Below are positions 1 through 12,575 of a stretch of 64,000 bases of DNA, piece after piece. The notes under the pieces are model-generated. The model did no database searches and was not told the DNA's origin. It worked only from the letters and a program-made list of their open reading frames with translations. The position numbers were made by a program, and so were the translations under genes. The stretch is taken from contig JAFEKR010000009.1 of NCBI GenBank assembly GCA_019022495.1, positions 1,984,001 to 2,048,000 on the forward strand. Reading direction: 5' to 3'. How positions within the stretch are numbered: the stretch's first letter is position 1; the number at the start of each line of letters is the position of its first letter. The DNA comes from Epichloe hybrida. Taxonomy: Eukaryota; Ascomycota; Sordariomycetes; Hypocreales; Clavicipitaceae.

Positions 1-443
1 TAGAGTTTTTCTAGCTAAGTAATTTGCTCTAGTATTACTATAGCTTTACTATAAGGGGTAAAGGGTCTTATTATAAGCGTAGTTTTATTAGTATATAGTA
101 TATCTTTACCTATAGTATTACCCTTATTTAATTAGGTATAGCTCTTATCCATTAGGGTTAGGTTATTATCTAATATTACTCTAGTGAATTAGGTAGTTCT
201 TCCCCCTATATTGCTCTTAGGTAGCTAGTAAGAGAAGCTTTAGAATTATAAGAATAATAGTAGCTAGGTAAGAGGTATAGGGGCTCTAGTATATTAACTA
301 AAGCTTGCTAGGTCTAAATGCGTAGTATATGCAAGTCACTGTCTTATAGCTAGTGGCTCGCTAGTGTCACGTGGACCTAGCCCTAGGGCCTCGCTGGCCC
401 GTGGGGCGCGTAGGTGCACCTGTTGTTGTGAGTGGGGCCTCAC

Positions 444-810
444 ATTAAGGCTAGTTATGTTTATTATAGAGGTATTTATAGCTAGAGATACTTTAAAAGC
501 TAAGTAAATAAAAGCTAGGTTAAATTATACTTAGTTAAGGAGGGTGTTCTAGTAACTAATAAGATAGTAATATCTCTAGGATAAAATAGGTATTTTCTTT
601 TTTATATTTATAGTCTTATAGACTTTAGGTTTAATAATATATATACCTATAGTAATTTTAGCCTTAAGATCTTTAAGGGTATAGTAAAGTTATAAGTTAG
701 TAAATAGAAGCCTAGTATATTATATATAGGTAATATAGTATTACTAATAAGGAGAATATAATTCCTTACTTCTAGGTAAATAATAGTTTAAAACGCTAGT
801 AGTAAGAGAT
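444..810 (-). repeat. LTR-like repeat, copy 1 (inverted relative to 1625-2005)
   Basis: Read as its reverse complement, this segment matches 1625-2005 along almost its whole length, with differences mainly of the C/T and G/A type. Shared words include GGAGGGTGTTCTAGTAACTA on this strand. It is probably part of the terminal region of a retroelement family present twice in opposite orientation, but terminal TG/CA ends and target duplications were not identified. Confidence 0.6.
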
Positions 811-1399
811 TATTTAATATAAGGACTATAGGGATGCTAGACTAACTTAAGTATAGTATACTATTTATTATTAGAGTTTCCTTCTATAAGGTACTTACTA
901 ATAGAATAGGATATTAGCATTATAGGAGTAGCTATAGGAGTAAAAGTAAGGGCTTAATAGTAAGGCATTTCTAGTAAGGGAATGTTTAATTAAGAGAAAG
1001 AAGCTAATAGGATAAAGAGAAAGGCTTAATAGAATTATAATAATAGAGGGATAGTGTTATATAGAGAGAAAAGTAAGATAGTATAAGTATAAGTAAGATA
1101 TTTATACTAGATATTATACTTATACTAGGTAAGTTATAAATAGGTAAGGGTAAGGTAGTTATTCACAATAAATAACCTATTAGTAAGGCAAATATATTAC
1201 ATATACTGCAAAATAACACTTAGAAGTGAGGGGGGGTTATTATAATAAATAACAAGGTAATAGGGTAAGTGCCTATTAAACACTTTATAAATAGCTATTA
1301 GTAAGAATAGTTTTTATTATAATAACTAAGGGTATATATAACATAGGTGTTACGTATACTACTAGGGAACGTTATAGAGGGGAGTTTATTAATAATAGG

Positions 1400-1624
1400 T
1401 AAGTAAAAGCATATATAAGGGCTTAGGCTTTACCTAAGTATTATTTATATAGTAGTTAAAGAGGGGATTAGTAAAAGTAGTTAAGGTAAGGAAAAGGAGG
1501 CTTACATAAGTAGCCTAGGGGGTATAAGGGGCACTACTAGGGATCGTCTCTTACCCTTCCTCCTTCCTCCTTCCTCCTCAAGTCTCTTAATACTATATTG
1601 ACGCTCTATCGCAGTCGCCTCGGG
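1400..1624 (+). repeat. LTR-like repeat (inverted partner at 5180-5375)
   Basis: This segment contains GTAGCCTAGGGGGTATAAGG and a polypyrimidine run of CCTTCCTCCTTCCTCC, and it recurs in reverse complement at 5180-5375. The 5' edge reads as a RIP-altered form of a TGTCCGTATAGCAGTT end that is preserved in the partner. It is therefore likely one retroelement LTR end. Confidence 0.55.
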
Positions 1625-2005
1625 GCTAGTCCATAACATATTACTAGTGTCCTAAACTATTATCCCCCTAGAAGTAAGGAATTATATTCTCCTTATTAGT
1701 AGCACTATATTACCTATATATAGCACACTAGGCTCCTATTTACTAACCTATAACTTTACTATACCTTTAAAGATCTTAAGGCTAAAATTACTATAGGTAT
1801 ATATATTATTAAACCTAGAGTCCCTAAGATTATAAATATAAAAAAGAAAATACTTATTTTATCCTAGAGATACTACTATCTTATTAGTTACTAGAACACC
1901 CTCCTTAACTAAGCATAGTTTAACCTAGCTTCTATTTACTTAGCTCTTAGGGTATCTTTAGCTATAGACACCCCTATAATAAATATAACTAGCCTTAATA
2001 TTATC
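1625..2005 (+). repeat. LTR-like repeat, copy 2 (inverted relative to 444-810)
   Basis: This is the reverse-complement partner of 444-810. The two copies face each other around a centre near 1.22 kb. It adjoins the 1400-1624 repeat directly, so the two blocks may belong to one long LTR or LTR-plus-UTR unit. Confidence 0.55.
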
Positions 2006-2229
2006 CCCTTTATTAGCGCTAGCCCTTTAGCTAGCTATAGTATAGCATAGTCTATGTAATAAGTTACTAGCATTTTGTTCTAATAGAACTAATAGGTTAT
2101 TAGTGGCCTAAATACTACGCGTGAAGAAATGCGCGAATAGTCTGCCGCCCTTATCTAGGCGCTTACCCCCCGTTGCTATAGCGGGAACCGACACCGTCGT
2201 CGAATCACCGAGTCAGGTGACGACTCCCC

Positions 2230-2745
2230 TAACGCATCCCCTAAGGATTTGTTAATATAACGTTAGAATGTCGCTGGTGCGCTAGCTAGGCTAAAGAGGC
2301 AAATTAGCCACTTAAATAGCCTAAACCTAGTTTAGAATGCTATAAGGTACTCCTAGCCCTTAGTAATCCATAGCTTATAAAACGCTATATAAATATTTAC
2401 CTTTATAAACTAGTGTGCCTAGAATAAGAAGTAAAGTGTTTTCTTAATTAATAGAAAAGGGTAATAATCCTATACTATTATCTTATTTAAAGCGTAGTAG
2501 TTTATATAAAAACGCTAACCCCTATTAGATTTTTTAATAAGAAGGACTAGGGCTATAGCTAATAAAGAGTTAGTATAAATCTAACCCTTATCTATTAAAT
2601 CTATAATCTAGCGCCTAACCTCTAGAAGCTAGTCCCTTAGTATAATATATAGTAGTCCTTATAGAAGTATTAGTTTAGACTTATCCTAGTTTTAGTGTAA
2701 GTATATATAGTAATTAAGAGACTCTTAATAAGGAGGTAAGCTATT
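2230..2745 (-). pseudogene. Ty3/gypsy reverse transcriptase remnant
   Basis: On the minus strand one frame reads through stops as a gypsy RT core. A stretch with LLEVRR and IIDLIDKG precedes VLLIKKSNRG, then YALNKIIV and YYPFLLIKKTL. These match the family pattern of a wall-entry segment followed by VLLVKK-NGG-R, DYRALN and YPLPLI. Further on, SLASAPATF and INKSLGDAL correspond to the family's PFGL-NAPATFQ region. The match ends at about 2230, before the catalytic DD box. Stops sit where Trp, Gln or Arg codons are expected, as RIP predicts. The fragment is dead. The GC-richer 2105-2245 sequence abutting it does not continue the RT and marks a junction. Confidence 0.75.
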
Positions 2746-3298
2746 AGCTCTAGCCTTATTAAAAAGGTTTATAAAGTTAGCTAATTCCCTAGGTAATATT
2801 AATATATCTAGATTATTAGGCTTTATCTTAGGTGCTATAATCTATAGTACTATTATTATCTCCCTAAGGCTTATAGTAATAAACTTTATAAAAGTGTTTT
2901 TCTTATAGTATACTTAGCGTGCTTTTATAGTATATAAGGAACTAATAATCCCTTATACTAGTGTCTCCCCCTTATGCTTAGAGGCCTTAGAGATATATAA
3001 GCCCTTTATTACTCTAATAACTAATTACTATTTTACTATATAAATAACTATATTATAATATTCTAGCTATAGTATCCCTAGTATTATATCTTATATAAGA
3101 CCTAGGATAATATATAAATATATTAATAACTCCTAGCTATTAATATTAATTCTAGTGTATACTATATAAGTAATTAAGGAGGTATTTTCCTTCTCTCTCT
3201 TTCCCCTCCTTTTTATTTTTACTATAGTCTAAATATACCTCCTTTTTAGTAAATATATAAGCTCTAGGCTAAACTATCTTACTACTAACTTACTTATA

Positions 3299-3712
3299 GC
3301 CAGAGTATTGTTTGTAGTTAGTGTAGTGTGTTTTGTAGTTTTTACATTTAATTTTATAGCTAGCTTGTAATTAAATAGATTATCCTATAAATTACGTAAT
3401 CCTATAGAGATAAATCCTAAGAAAAATACTATCTATAAAAGTGGGTCTAAAAGTGGACCCCTCGCCTGTAAATTAGAAAAACTACATTTGTAGTGTATTT
3501 CTAGTGCTAAAATGTAGTAAAATGTAGTTTTTCTAATTTATAGGCGAGGGGTCCACTTTTAGACCCACTTTTATATATAACTACATTGTAGTTTTTTAGT
3601 TATCTATCTAAAAAAAGGAGTTTTATATCTCTATATATTTTCTAAGATTAGATATATATTATTTGTTAAATAAAAAATACACTACAAATCAATTGTAGTA
3701 CAATATTCTGCT
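3299..3712. mobile_element. MITE-like non-autonomous element, TA-flanked, with internal hairpin
   Basis: The ends are imperfect terminal inverted repeats: GCCAGAGTATTGT on the left and AGCAGAATATTGT (reverse complement) on the right. Each is bordered by a TA dinucleotide (3297-3298 and 3713-3714). Inside, two 56-bp arms (3434-3489 and 3520-3575) are almost perfect inverted repeats around a 30-bp loop. They contain GTGGACCCCTCGCC, which is still GC-rich. No coding capacity is seen. A TA target duplication and short size suggest a Tc1/mariner- or pogo-mobilised MITE; the family is inferred. Confidence 0.6.
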
Positions 3713-5179
3713 TATAGCACTATAATAATTATAACTATAGTTAATTTAAATATTAATATAATAATATATATTAAAGAGTATAGGAATTAAGAATAGTAAT
3801 TAGTCTATATATTATACTATATCTTACCCTAACTTTATATAGCCTAAATAGTTATTTTATATTATAGTAAGTAATTAGCCTATTTACCCCTATATAAGAC
3901 TTTACTTAAGGGTTACTTATTTTTTATAAGGGAAATATTTATTTCCTTATTTATACTTTTCTTATTAACTTTATATAAGTTAATACTAACCTATAGATAA
4001 TAGGGTAAAAGGAAAGTGCACTCCTAGATATAGTAATTCTTAGATTTATATTATAAGTAATAACTCTCTTAATAGTATTTAGCTAACTTTACTTCTAATA
4101 CTTATTTAGCCTATTATATATTTATAGTAAGCTTTAGACCCTTCTCTTTCTTAGCTAGCTTATTTTATTTCCTTAGTTAAGTCCTAGCTATATATACCCT
4201 AGTTATTAGTATATTACCCTTATAGTTAGTTTAAGGTATAGGCTTAGCTTACTATAATTTATACTAGGACTAGTACTTATTCTCTATAGTAAAGGCCTTA
4301 ATATTAACTATAATCTTATAATACTATATAATAGCTATATACTATATACTTTAGCTAATACCCTAGCTTATACTAATCTTTTTTAAATACTTATTAAGCG
4401 CTTATTAAAGCTTTACTAGCTTTATATTATCCCCTTAATATTCCTCTCTTACTAATAAGAGCTTCTTTATAAAGTAAATAAAGAATATAAAAAATAGCTT
4501 TTCTAGGCCTTATTTTATTTAGTTAAGCTTTATAAAGGCTATCTTTTATTTATATAAATTAAAGAATATAAACCTAAGGTATTCTAGGAATTTAGTAAGG
4601 TTAAAGTTATAAGTATTACCTTATTTAAAGAAAGTAACTACCTAGGACTAGACTTTAGAGAATAAGTTTTAGTAAATAAATATTTACTTATTCTTATTAG
4701 TTTTAATAAAGTCCTTATTTATCTATAACTTATATTTTATTAGGAACCTTTATATAGTAAATAAGGCCTTATTACTATTATATAAGTTACCTATAGGGAT
4801 AGGTTTTTATTTTACCTTAAGTATAGTTAAGACTAGGTTAAAGGTAAGAGGTAAAGTAAGGTTAATTACTAAGATACTAGATTAGGCTATAATAGGTAGT
4901 TAAGTTAAAGGTCCTATAGTATTTATAGTTACTTATTATTAGAGGTATATAAGCTTTACTATTTACTTATTAAGTATAAGTTAAAGTGTCTTAAATTAGG
5001 CTTATTAAGCTACTAGTAATACTATAGTATTAGATAAGGGGGTTATTATTCTCTAGCTAGGTTAGTCCTATAGTTAAAGCATGCTTATTATATTTATTAA
5101 TATATCTATTAGTATTTCTATTATATCTTTTAGTAGTTATTATAAAGAACTAAAGAAAGTCTCTTAATTATTATAGACT

Positions 5180-5375
5180 AGCCCTTAGGTAACTATAGTA
5201 AGGCGTTAATATAGTATTAAGAGACTTAAGGAGAAAGGAGAAAGGGTAAGAGGCTATCCCTAGTAGTGCCCCTTATACCCCCTAGGCTACTTATATAAGC
5301 CTCCTTTTCCTTACCCTAACTGCTTTTACTAATCCTCTCTTTAACTGCTATACGGACAATGCTTAGGCAAAGCCT
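5180..5375 (-). repeat. LTR-like repeat (inverted partner of 1400-1624)
   Basis: Its reverse complement matches 1400-1624, including the GTAGCCTAGGGGGTATAAGG core and the pyrimidine-rich stretch. This copy is less altered at its outer end, which on the minus strand reads TGTCCGTATAGCAGTT near 5358-5343. Confidence 0.55.
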
Positions 5376-7400
5376 AAGCCCTTACAAGTCTAGGCTTTTA
5401 GTATTAGCCTCTTAACTATTTATTTATATACTTAATACTATAGGTTTATAAATATTAGCTATAAAAAACTCCCTAAGGTCTTATAGTTATATAAGGAATA
5501 TATTTATATTATCCTCTAGTATATTTATAGCATTATATACTAATAGCTTTTCTATAGTCGTATTAGCCTTTTACTTATTCTAAGTATTATATTTACTATT
5601 ATTATAATTACTTAGTGTAAGAATCTAGCTATATATAAAGCAAACCTTTTAGTGTAGTCCTTTATAATTATTTAGCTTCTAAAGCTTAGTGTATTTCTAT
5701 AGTTATATTAAGCTATTTATATCCCTTTAATACTTATTACTAGCATGCATTAAGTATACTATATTACTTATAATTATATTACTTATATATCCTAATATTT
5801 TCTTCTTAGTTTCTAGGTATTAATACTTATCTTAAGCTAGTTTTATAAGTATATCTAGCGTAATATTAGTTCTATTTCTAATACTAGCTATTTTATACTA
5901 TTAGAAAACTTATAACTAGAAAATACTAAAGGTATCCCCTAAATTACTAAGAAACTATAATTAATAAAGTTTCTCTAGTATTTTCTAGTCTAGTTATATT
6001 TACTTAAGTTTATAAAGTTATTACTTAAATACCTAAGTAAAGTCCTAGATATTACTATATTTTTATAAGGTATTTATAATAAGGCCTATAATACCTTACT
6101 AAGGATATTAGCACCTTACTATTAGCTAACCTTCTATAGTGTAATATAGGCTTTATAGGCCTTTATAATGCCCTTAATCTTTTTACTTATATAGGGTAAG
6201 TATTATCTATAAATTCTAGTAAGTAAGTTAAAGTTTTTATATTACTAGAAGGCTAGTTACTTAATATGCTTATTTTATATTACTAATAAGTATAGTTTTA
6301 TAGGTATTATAAGTATTAAAGTCCCTTTAAGAATAGGTATTATAAACTTTACTATTATAATATTTTTTAAAGCTTTATTTTATTTTACCTAGTTTTTTAA
6401 CCCTTTAAGCTTTATTATAGTAATATAGTTTTAACTACCTTTATATACCTTTAATACTATACTTTAGACCTTAAAGTTATTAGGATCTAGGTATAGTATA
6501 TTATCTTTTATTAGTTATATATTTTAAGATTATATAGCTATTATATAAGCTATGTTTTATTAGGGGTAAGCTACTAGCTTATACTTAGTAACCCTTAGTA
6601 TAATTATATAAGGGCTACTTCTATATAATAATAATTACTACTATAGTTATAGTTAATAGTAGTTAAATTATTAGGTATAGCTTAGTTTCTAAGTATTATA
6701 ATTATTATTAGGGAGATATTATATCTAGTATTATAGTATTTAATTTTATAGTATATATATTTTACTTTTAGTCTCTTTTAAACCTAAAGGAATGCTATTA
6801 TAAATATTATAAAGCTTACTTTCTAAGATTAGAAAGTTATTAATATTAGTATTATATAAGTCTTTAGGCATTACTTATAGAATAAATTCTAAGCTACTAT
6901 TAGTACTTAGTAATAAGGCTACTATAAAGAAGTTAGGACTATAAGTCTTATCTCCTTATAAGGTCCTATTTTACTACTAGAGATAGCTAGGATTTATAAG
7001 GTTTTTACTTATATATATAGCCTATTTAAGCTTAGGGTTAATACTTATAGTAAGTGCTTTAATTAGTTTATTATAGTCTTTACTTCTAATAAATATAGAG
7101 CTTTTAATACCTAAATCCCTTCCTAAGTTCTCTAAGTCTTAGTTTAGGGTTATAGCCTTAGAAGAGTTTTTAGTAACACTAGATATTATATAAATATACT
7201 ATTTAATAATTTAGTAAAGTATTAGAGGAAGTAAAGAAAGTTAGTAGTAATAGATAAATTAATTACCTATAGGAAGGGCTTTATTTAAGGATATTTTTAG
7301 GCTTTAAAGTATTTAGGCTTATAACCTATTAGAACTATTTAATATAATAGCTAATATTACGTGTAAGGTATAAGTTATATATATATAGGTTATAGGTAGT
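5376..7400. other. AT-rich unresolved repeat sequence
   Basis: About 2 kb of RIP-type sequence. No domain could be recognised in any frame, and no LTR pair or inverted repeat was found. It is probably retroelement interior. Confidence 0.5.
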
Positions 7401-8707
7401 ATAAGCCCTAATGTACACTCCACCGCGCAATCTAGCCGAAGTGGTCCTAATTGGCTATGGAATCTAACATCCCTTTTCGCATACTTCGTAAATCACGCAT
7501 AAATCACGCATTAGGCGCGACAACCTCTCTCTTCTTTCTCCCCCCTTTCTTAGATAGACCAGATTAAAATAATTGCATGGTATATTCCTGATCTAAGCCT
7601 CGTCCCTGTAAATGGGAGTCCTTTGTGTTCCCTACACAAGCAGAAACCAGACAACTTCACTTCGGTCGACTTCCGTGACGTCCACGTCCAGCCAGTGGCG
7701 CGCACTTGCCAGTTGAATGCTCCACAGCAGCACACAGGCCACGAGCTACTCGTGAGTCGTGACGGGATACGGAGTGCGAAGCACAAAGCACAAAGCACAA
7801 AGCACGAAGCCGCCCATATTACTCCGCAGTCAGAGAAGAGATAACGGGCAGACGAATGTCTTGCATCCCTTGGTGAGTCACCCCGTGGCATTTCCTTGCA
7901 TTCCAGGCATGGCATGTCTGGAATCGTGTCTCCCATCTCCCATCGGCCCACTTCGGCTTATGTATGTACTTTGGCACAAAAAACCCCACCTTTTTTTCCA
8001 CTATCTCCTTAGCTGTTGTCCCCCTTGTGGGTCTGTGGGGTCCGCATATTATATGTATCTCTGATTTACTTTTATCTAATTGGATACATATAGACCCTGA
8101 TTAAAGTGACTCCATAAGGTGATTAGCAAGGCATGTTGCATTTGTTGGTATTTTGCACCGCCAGCCCGTGTGGTGCCTGCCCCCGCAAGCCTCTTTTTAG
8201 CACGGAGCCGAGTAATACATGTACGTCCGTAAGTTATTCTTATTAATAATACATATTATTATTAGCTTGCCGCTTCGTCGGGGCTCGCGCGCGTGCGCTC
8301 CAACCCACCCTGAATCGATCCCGCGACGCCCCATTCCCTTTCTGGAGTTTCCTAGACATTGCATATCTTGGAGCTGACCAACACCCTCGTCGTTTGCTCT
8401 TTCTTTTTTCTCTTCTTCCACTCCTCGCCTAGGTGCTTTTCCACATCATCTTCGCCTTGAACCCAGGACCGCCCACATCGAACACCGCCCACGAACACCG
8501 CCCACGAACACCGCCCACGAACACAAACACCGCCCACGAACACAAACACCGCCCACACCGAGCGCGTTGCTTCGACTCAGGCTTGATGCTTGAGTGTCAC
8601 CCGAAGACAAGCCATCAAGCGAGTCAGACGGATCGAACCCCAACGCTCCGTCCCAAGGCCTTGAGCGGCTTTGCTCTCATCTCGATGAGGACCGACACTG
8701 GCCCGTG
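7401..8707. other. Intergenic, 5' flank of sulfatase gene
   Basis: Composition is normal. It contains a short tandem array of a CACAAAG unit near 7780-7810 and the longer array at 8466-8556. No convincing gene is seen; ORFs here are short and mutually overlapping on both strands. Confidence 0.6.
8466..8556. repeat. Tandem repeat, CCGCCCACGAACA units
   Basis: A unit of about 13 bp (CACCGCCCACGAA) repeats several times. The last copies are lengthened to about 19 bp by an extra CACAAA. The array lies about 150 bp upstream of the sulfatase start codon and may fall in its 5' UTR or promoter. Confidence 0.8.
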
Positions 8708-11596
8708 ATGTATCCGTCTCTGGTTTCCTTCTTCTTTACCGTCTTCTTCGTCTCAGTCACCGCGACCAAATCTCTTCGCCTGTTCGTCAATGCCCATTCT
8801 TTCCCCGTCGCAGTCTTCATATTCTGCCTGCCGGCCTTTGTCGTCACGGATGTTGTCTTGATCAGTACTGTTTGGGCCTTGCTGCGGCGCAAGAATGGCG
8901 TCCTCGGTGCCTTCGGATTTGCCGTTGGCTGCATAATCTGGTAAGTCGGCTGCATAATCTACCCTTTTGACCGTTTCGACGCACGCCGTGCCGTGTCCAG
9001 CTGTGGAGGAAGCTGACGAAGCTGACGGGGCGCACGCGCTGCATACAGTGTCGTCACCCTTGGAGCCGCCTCATCGCAATTGGGCTTTTACTACCAAACA
9101 GGAGGTGACATTGATTGGGGTGATGCCACCTCATTCGCCTTCAGCCGAGAGGGACGCAAGGTTCTGTTGAGTGAAGGTGCAACTCCTCTGTCTTTCGCTT
9201 GCGGCATCCTTTTGATCTCCTGCATCGCCAAATCCCGACTTTGCAAGCTTATTGGTAGCGCCATGGCAGCCGGTGAGATTCATGCACGGTCAGGTTCGTC
9301 ATTGTAGTTACAATCTTCTCGTGTTCCTGGGGAAAAAAAAAAAAAAAAAAAAAAAAAACCCCAATCTGTCGACTAATGCTTGCTGCTAGTATCTCGGTGG
9401 GCTGTGACAAGGATTGGTATCCACAGATCGAACAAAGCCGAGAATGAATCGTCTCTGCTGCCTGCTCGGGAACACGATTGCGACTCCGACTTCGAATACG
9501 ACTCGGACGACGCTGATTACGAACTCTCGCCAAACAACATGGCCCCTAGCCGGGGCAACATTGAGAACCTAGGTGGTCACGCAATGCACTGCCCCCGCTT
9601 CGTTCCCTATGGCTTCGTGCTGCTGGTCGTGCTTGCGTTACTCTCCATCTACACGCTATTCGATCCCGACCTACCGTACAACCGCATGTTCATCACATTG
9701 CCATTGCCGCTACTTGGTGCTCTCGCCCCGAAGCCGGTCGCGTGCCGGTCGAGTTCGTGGCCGTTGCCCGAGCTCATTGACCGGGTGAGATGGGAAAACC
9801 CCCGCGGAAACTACAAGGGCTGGGCGCCAGGTACGGCCAACGCCATCATTCAAAAGTATAGGGACAGAGTACCGGAGTGGCTACCGTCTCAGCTACCAAG
9901 TGGCTTTGCCCGCTGGAACCAGGAGGCCGACAAGGCCGATGTGCAGGCGCTCCTCCAGAATACCACGCAAGCACATGACAATGGCTGCCCTGATCCGCTG
10001 GTGCTGGACCCATACTACAATCCGGCAAACGATCCCATGAAGATCACCAACTTGGACAATCCTTTCCTGGAACCATTGCGGGAAACCTTGAAAGAGCGAT
10101 CCGTGAAGATAAAGCATATTGCGCTGATTCTGATGGAGAGTATGCGCGAGGAGCTCTTCCCCCTCCAGCAAGGCTCGGCTTTCCATGATCTGATCATGAA
10201 GTCGCACGATGAAGCCGACCATGACCATGTCAATGAGTTGCTATCGCACATCTCGCCCAACACGGAGCGCATTACTGGCCTGGAAGGCAAGTGGATGAGC
10301 AAAAACGGCACAAGCTTTGGGCGCAGATATTCTGAATGGCATGATGAGACCAAGCCAGGGTTCGGTGGGCTCAACATCAATGGCGGCCTCACACCCAGCA
10401 GCGTCTCAACCAAAAGTTTGGCTGCAGCCCACTGTGGCACATGGCCAATACCCGTGGACATGTTTGAAGAGGCAGAGACGGAAAGCTATCAACCCTGCCT
10501 ACCTGAGATCCTGGAGCTATTCAACAGAATGAAGGCCAACACGTCGAGTGACGACTACCATGAGCACCAGTGGTATCCTGCCTTTTTCCAGGCCGTGACG
10601 GATGGCTACGACCGACAAGCCAAGTTCGACGCCAAGATTGGTTTCAAACACATTGTCAACAAGAACCGCATCAAGCAAGATGCTCGAGACAATCCCGCCC
10701 TGGAAGAAATCAATTATTTTGGGTTTCCGGAAACAGCACTCAAGACGTACATTACCGACTACATCACCAACGCCACGGCAAACAATCAGCGCATGTTCTT
10801 GTCTCACTTCACGAGCACAACACATCATCCCTGGGCGACTCCGAAATGGTTCAACTCGAGCGAGTACATGGGCTCAGCCCATGGCTTGATGCAAACACAC
10901 AAGGATCTCAACAGCTACCTAAACACGGTTCGGTTCAACGACGCATGGATCGGCCAGCTCATGCAGATTTTCGACGATCAGGGGATTTCCAACGAGACCC
11001 TGGTCGTGTTCGTCGGAGACCACGGTCAAGCGTTCAAGGAAGATTTCAGCAAGAAGGGCACGTACGAGAACCCTCATATCAGCAACCATCGCGTCCCCAT
11101 CAGTTTCAGGCATCCCCAGCTGCCCCGTGTGCAACATGGCGTCCAGGCCACGTCTCTCAGCATCCTCCCCACTATCCTTGACCTGCTTGTGAGCACCGGC
11201 TCACTGAATCCAAAAGACACGGCGGCAGCATCGGATCTTGTGCAAGATTATGAGGGGCAGTCTCTCATACGGCCATTCAAAACCACGCACAAGGGACGGC
11301 GAGCGTGGAACTACAGTCTTGTCAACCCGGGCGGTCGCATGCTGACCATCACATCATCCGATACGCCATGGAGGCTGGTTCTCCCCTTGGACAAGAAGAC
11401 AGAGTACATCTTCTCTGATCTCGGCAAGGACCCCATGGAACAAGAGCGTGTATCAGAATGGTCCGTCAATAGCTTGGCGTCCACAGTTGGTAGGAAATGC
11501 AGTCCTGAAGCGGCCGAGTGGCTGCTTGAAGCGGAGAGGGTTGGTATCTGGTGGGCCTCGGAGCGCAAAAGACTTTGGAATTACGACCCTTCATAA
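8708..11596 (+). CDS. Membrane-anchored sulfatase-fold protein (LTA-synthase/sulfatase-like)
   Basis: Model: exons 8708-8940, 9049-9293 and 9390-11596, giving 894 aa. Intron 1 is GTAAGT...CATACAG. Intron 2 starts at GTTCGT (9294) and holds an A26 run and a GACTAATGC branch site. A stronger-looking GTGAGA donor at 9273 also keeps frame and would remove 7 residues. ATG 8708 is used because the longer open frame upstream begins at GTG. Several hydrophobic segments occupy about the first 160 residues, and one more lies in exon 3 (GFVLLVVLALLSIYTLF), so the enzyme domain is membrane-tethered. In the catalytic part, HIALILMESMREE supplies a probable Ser nucleophile and VVFVGDHGQ the Asp-His metal ligands. 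A classical CxPxR formylglycine site is not seen. Family members hydrolyse or transfer phosphate or sulfate esters; the substrate is unknown. Confidence 0.85.
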
Positions 11597-12575
11597 GGCA
11601 TCCAAGACCGGCTTGTGGAATTCTCTGCGCTACTTTTTTTCTTTCTTTCTTCTTTCTGGATAACGTGCGGTGGGAGCATTGTTTTGAAGGGTTTTATTTG
11701 GGGAAGGAAAAAGAAGGAATTCTTGGGAGACATATATATATATATATATATATTAAGATGGGGGGTTTTTTTTTTTTTTATCATTTCTCCCTCTCTGTCT
11801 GGAGCGGTCTGAGGATATATGTATTACCAAGTGCAACGTGTAGTCGAAGCAGGGCTGGAGCCAAGGAAGGCTGGCAAGATTCATAGGCATTGTGTATTAG
11901 TACGTGAGTGATGATTATTCATCTAGCCTGCCGTGACGCCACGTCATCAAGTCATCATGACTAAATGCCCCTGCCAACATGGGCACTACACGCATGATTG
12001 AGCCATTATTTCTATCTCATGGGTAGTTCATGTCTCAAACATCACCATCTAAGTTGAGGGTCTGTGAATATGCCTTATTATAGCCAAGTGCGTGCCTTGT
12101 AATAGGGGGCACTAATGTATGTATTGCTTTGCAAAGGGAAAACACAAGGGTCTTGCCCATTTTCCTCATGACGTACGTGGGCTTGCTAGGGAGACTTGGG
12201 CAGTCGTCAGTTAGCCTAGGGTAGTGAAGCAGAAAGGAGCCGTTGTAGCCCGTCATGGGGTGGGGGTGGGGCCTCGTGGACGCAGATTCAACGGGGCTCG
12301 AGATGGCTGGTCGAGCATCGGAGCGAAATCCCGTGGGGGGGCCGCATTGAGATTAACACAGTAGATACTTCCTAAAGATAATAAGTAGAAGTTCAAAGTT
12401 AACTTGAGTCTGTTACCTTGGAAATAAATAAGATTTATATTAAACAAGAACAAGAAGAAGAAAAAGAAGAAGAAAATATGTAGTCTAGAAGAGAATATAC
12501 GGAAGCCTAATGTTTATCGGTACATGGAGAAAAACTCTTCACGTTGTTTATTAATACCACCCATGGTCTTTTGTT
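11597..12575. other. Intergenic between convergent genes
   Basis: The space lies between the 3' ends of the sulfatase and WSC genes. It holds a (TA)n microsatellite at 11731-11752, a T run at about 11767-11780 and a GAA-rich patch near 12445-12475. No gene was found. Confidence 0.7.

Larger units (their letters stand above)
1..7400. repeat. RIP-decayed, AT-rich transposon graveyard
   Basis: The stretch is very AT-rich with dense TAG/TAA/TTA words and no usable ORF on either strand. This is the pattern left by repeat-induced point mutation. It holds pieces of several repeats listed separately: inverted LTR-like copies, a minus-strand Ty3/gypsy reverse transcriptase and a MITE. Two small GC-richer islands stand out, at about 345-445 and 2105-2260. 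The change to normal composition is abrupt near 7400. Confidence 0.85.

Noticed and set aside
10570..11181. Plus-strand 203-codon frame in sulfatase
   Set aside because: Frame-shifted shadow of the sulfatase exon; Gln/Arg/Pro-rich nonsense composition.
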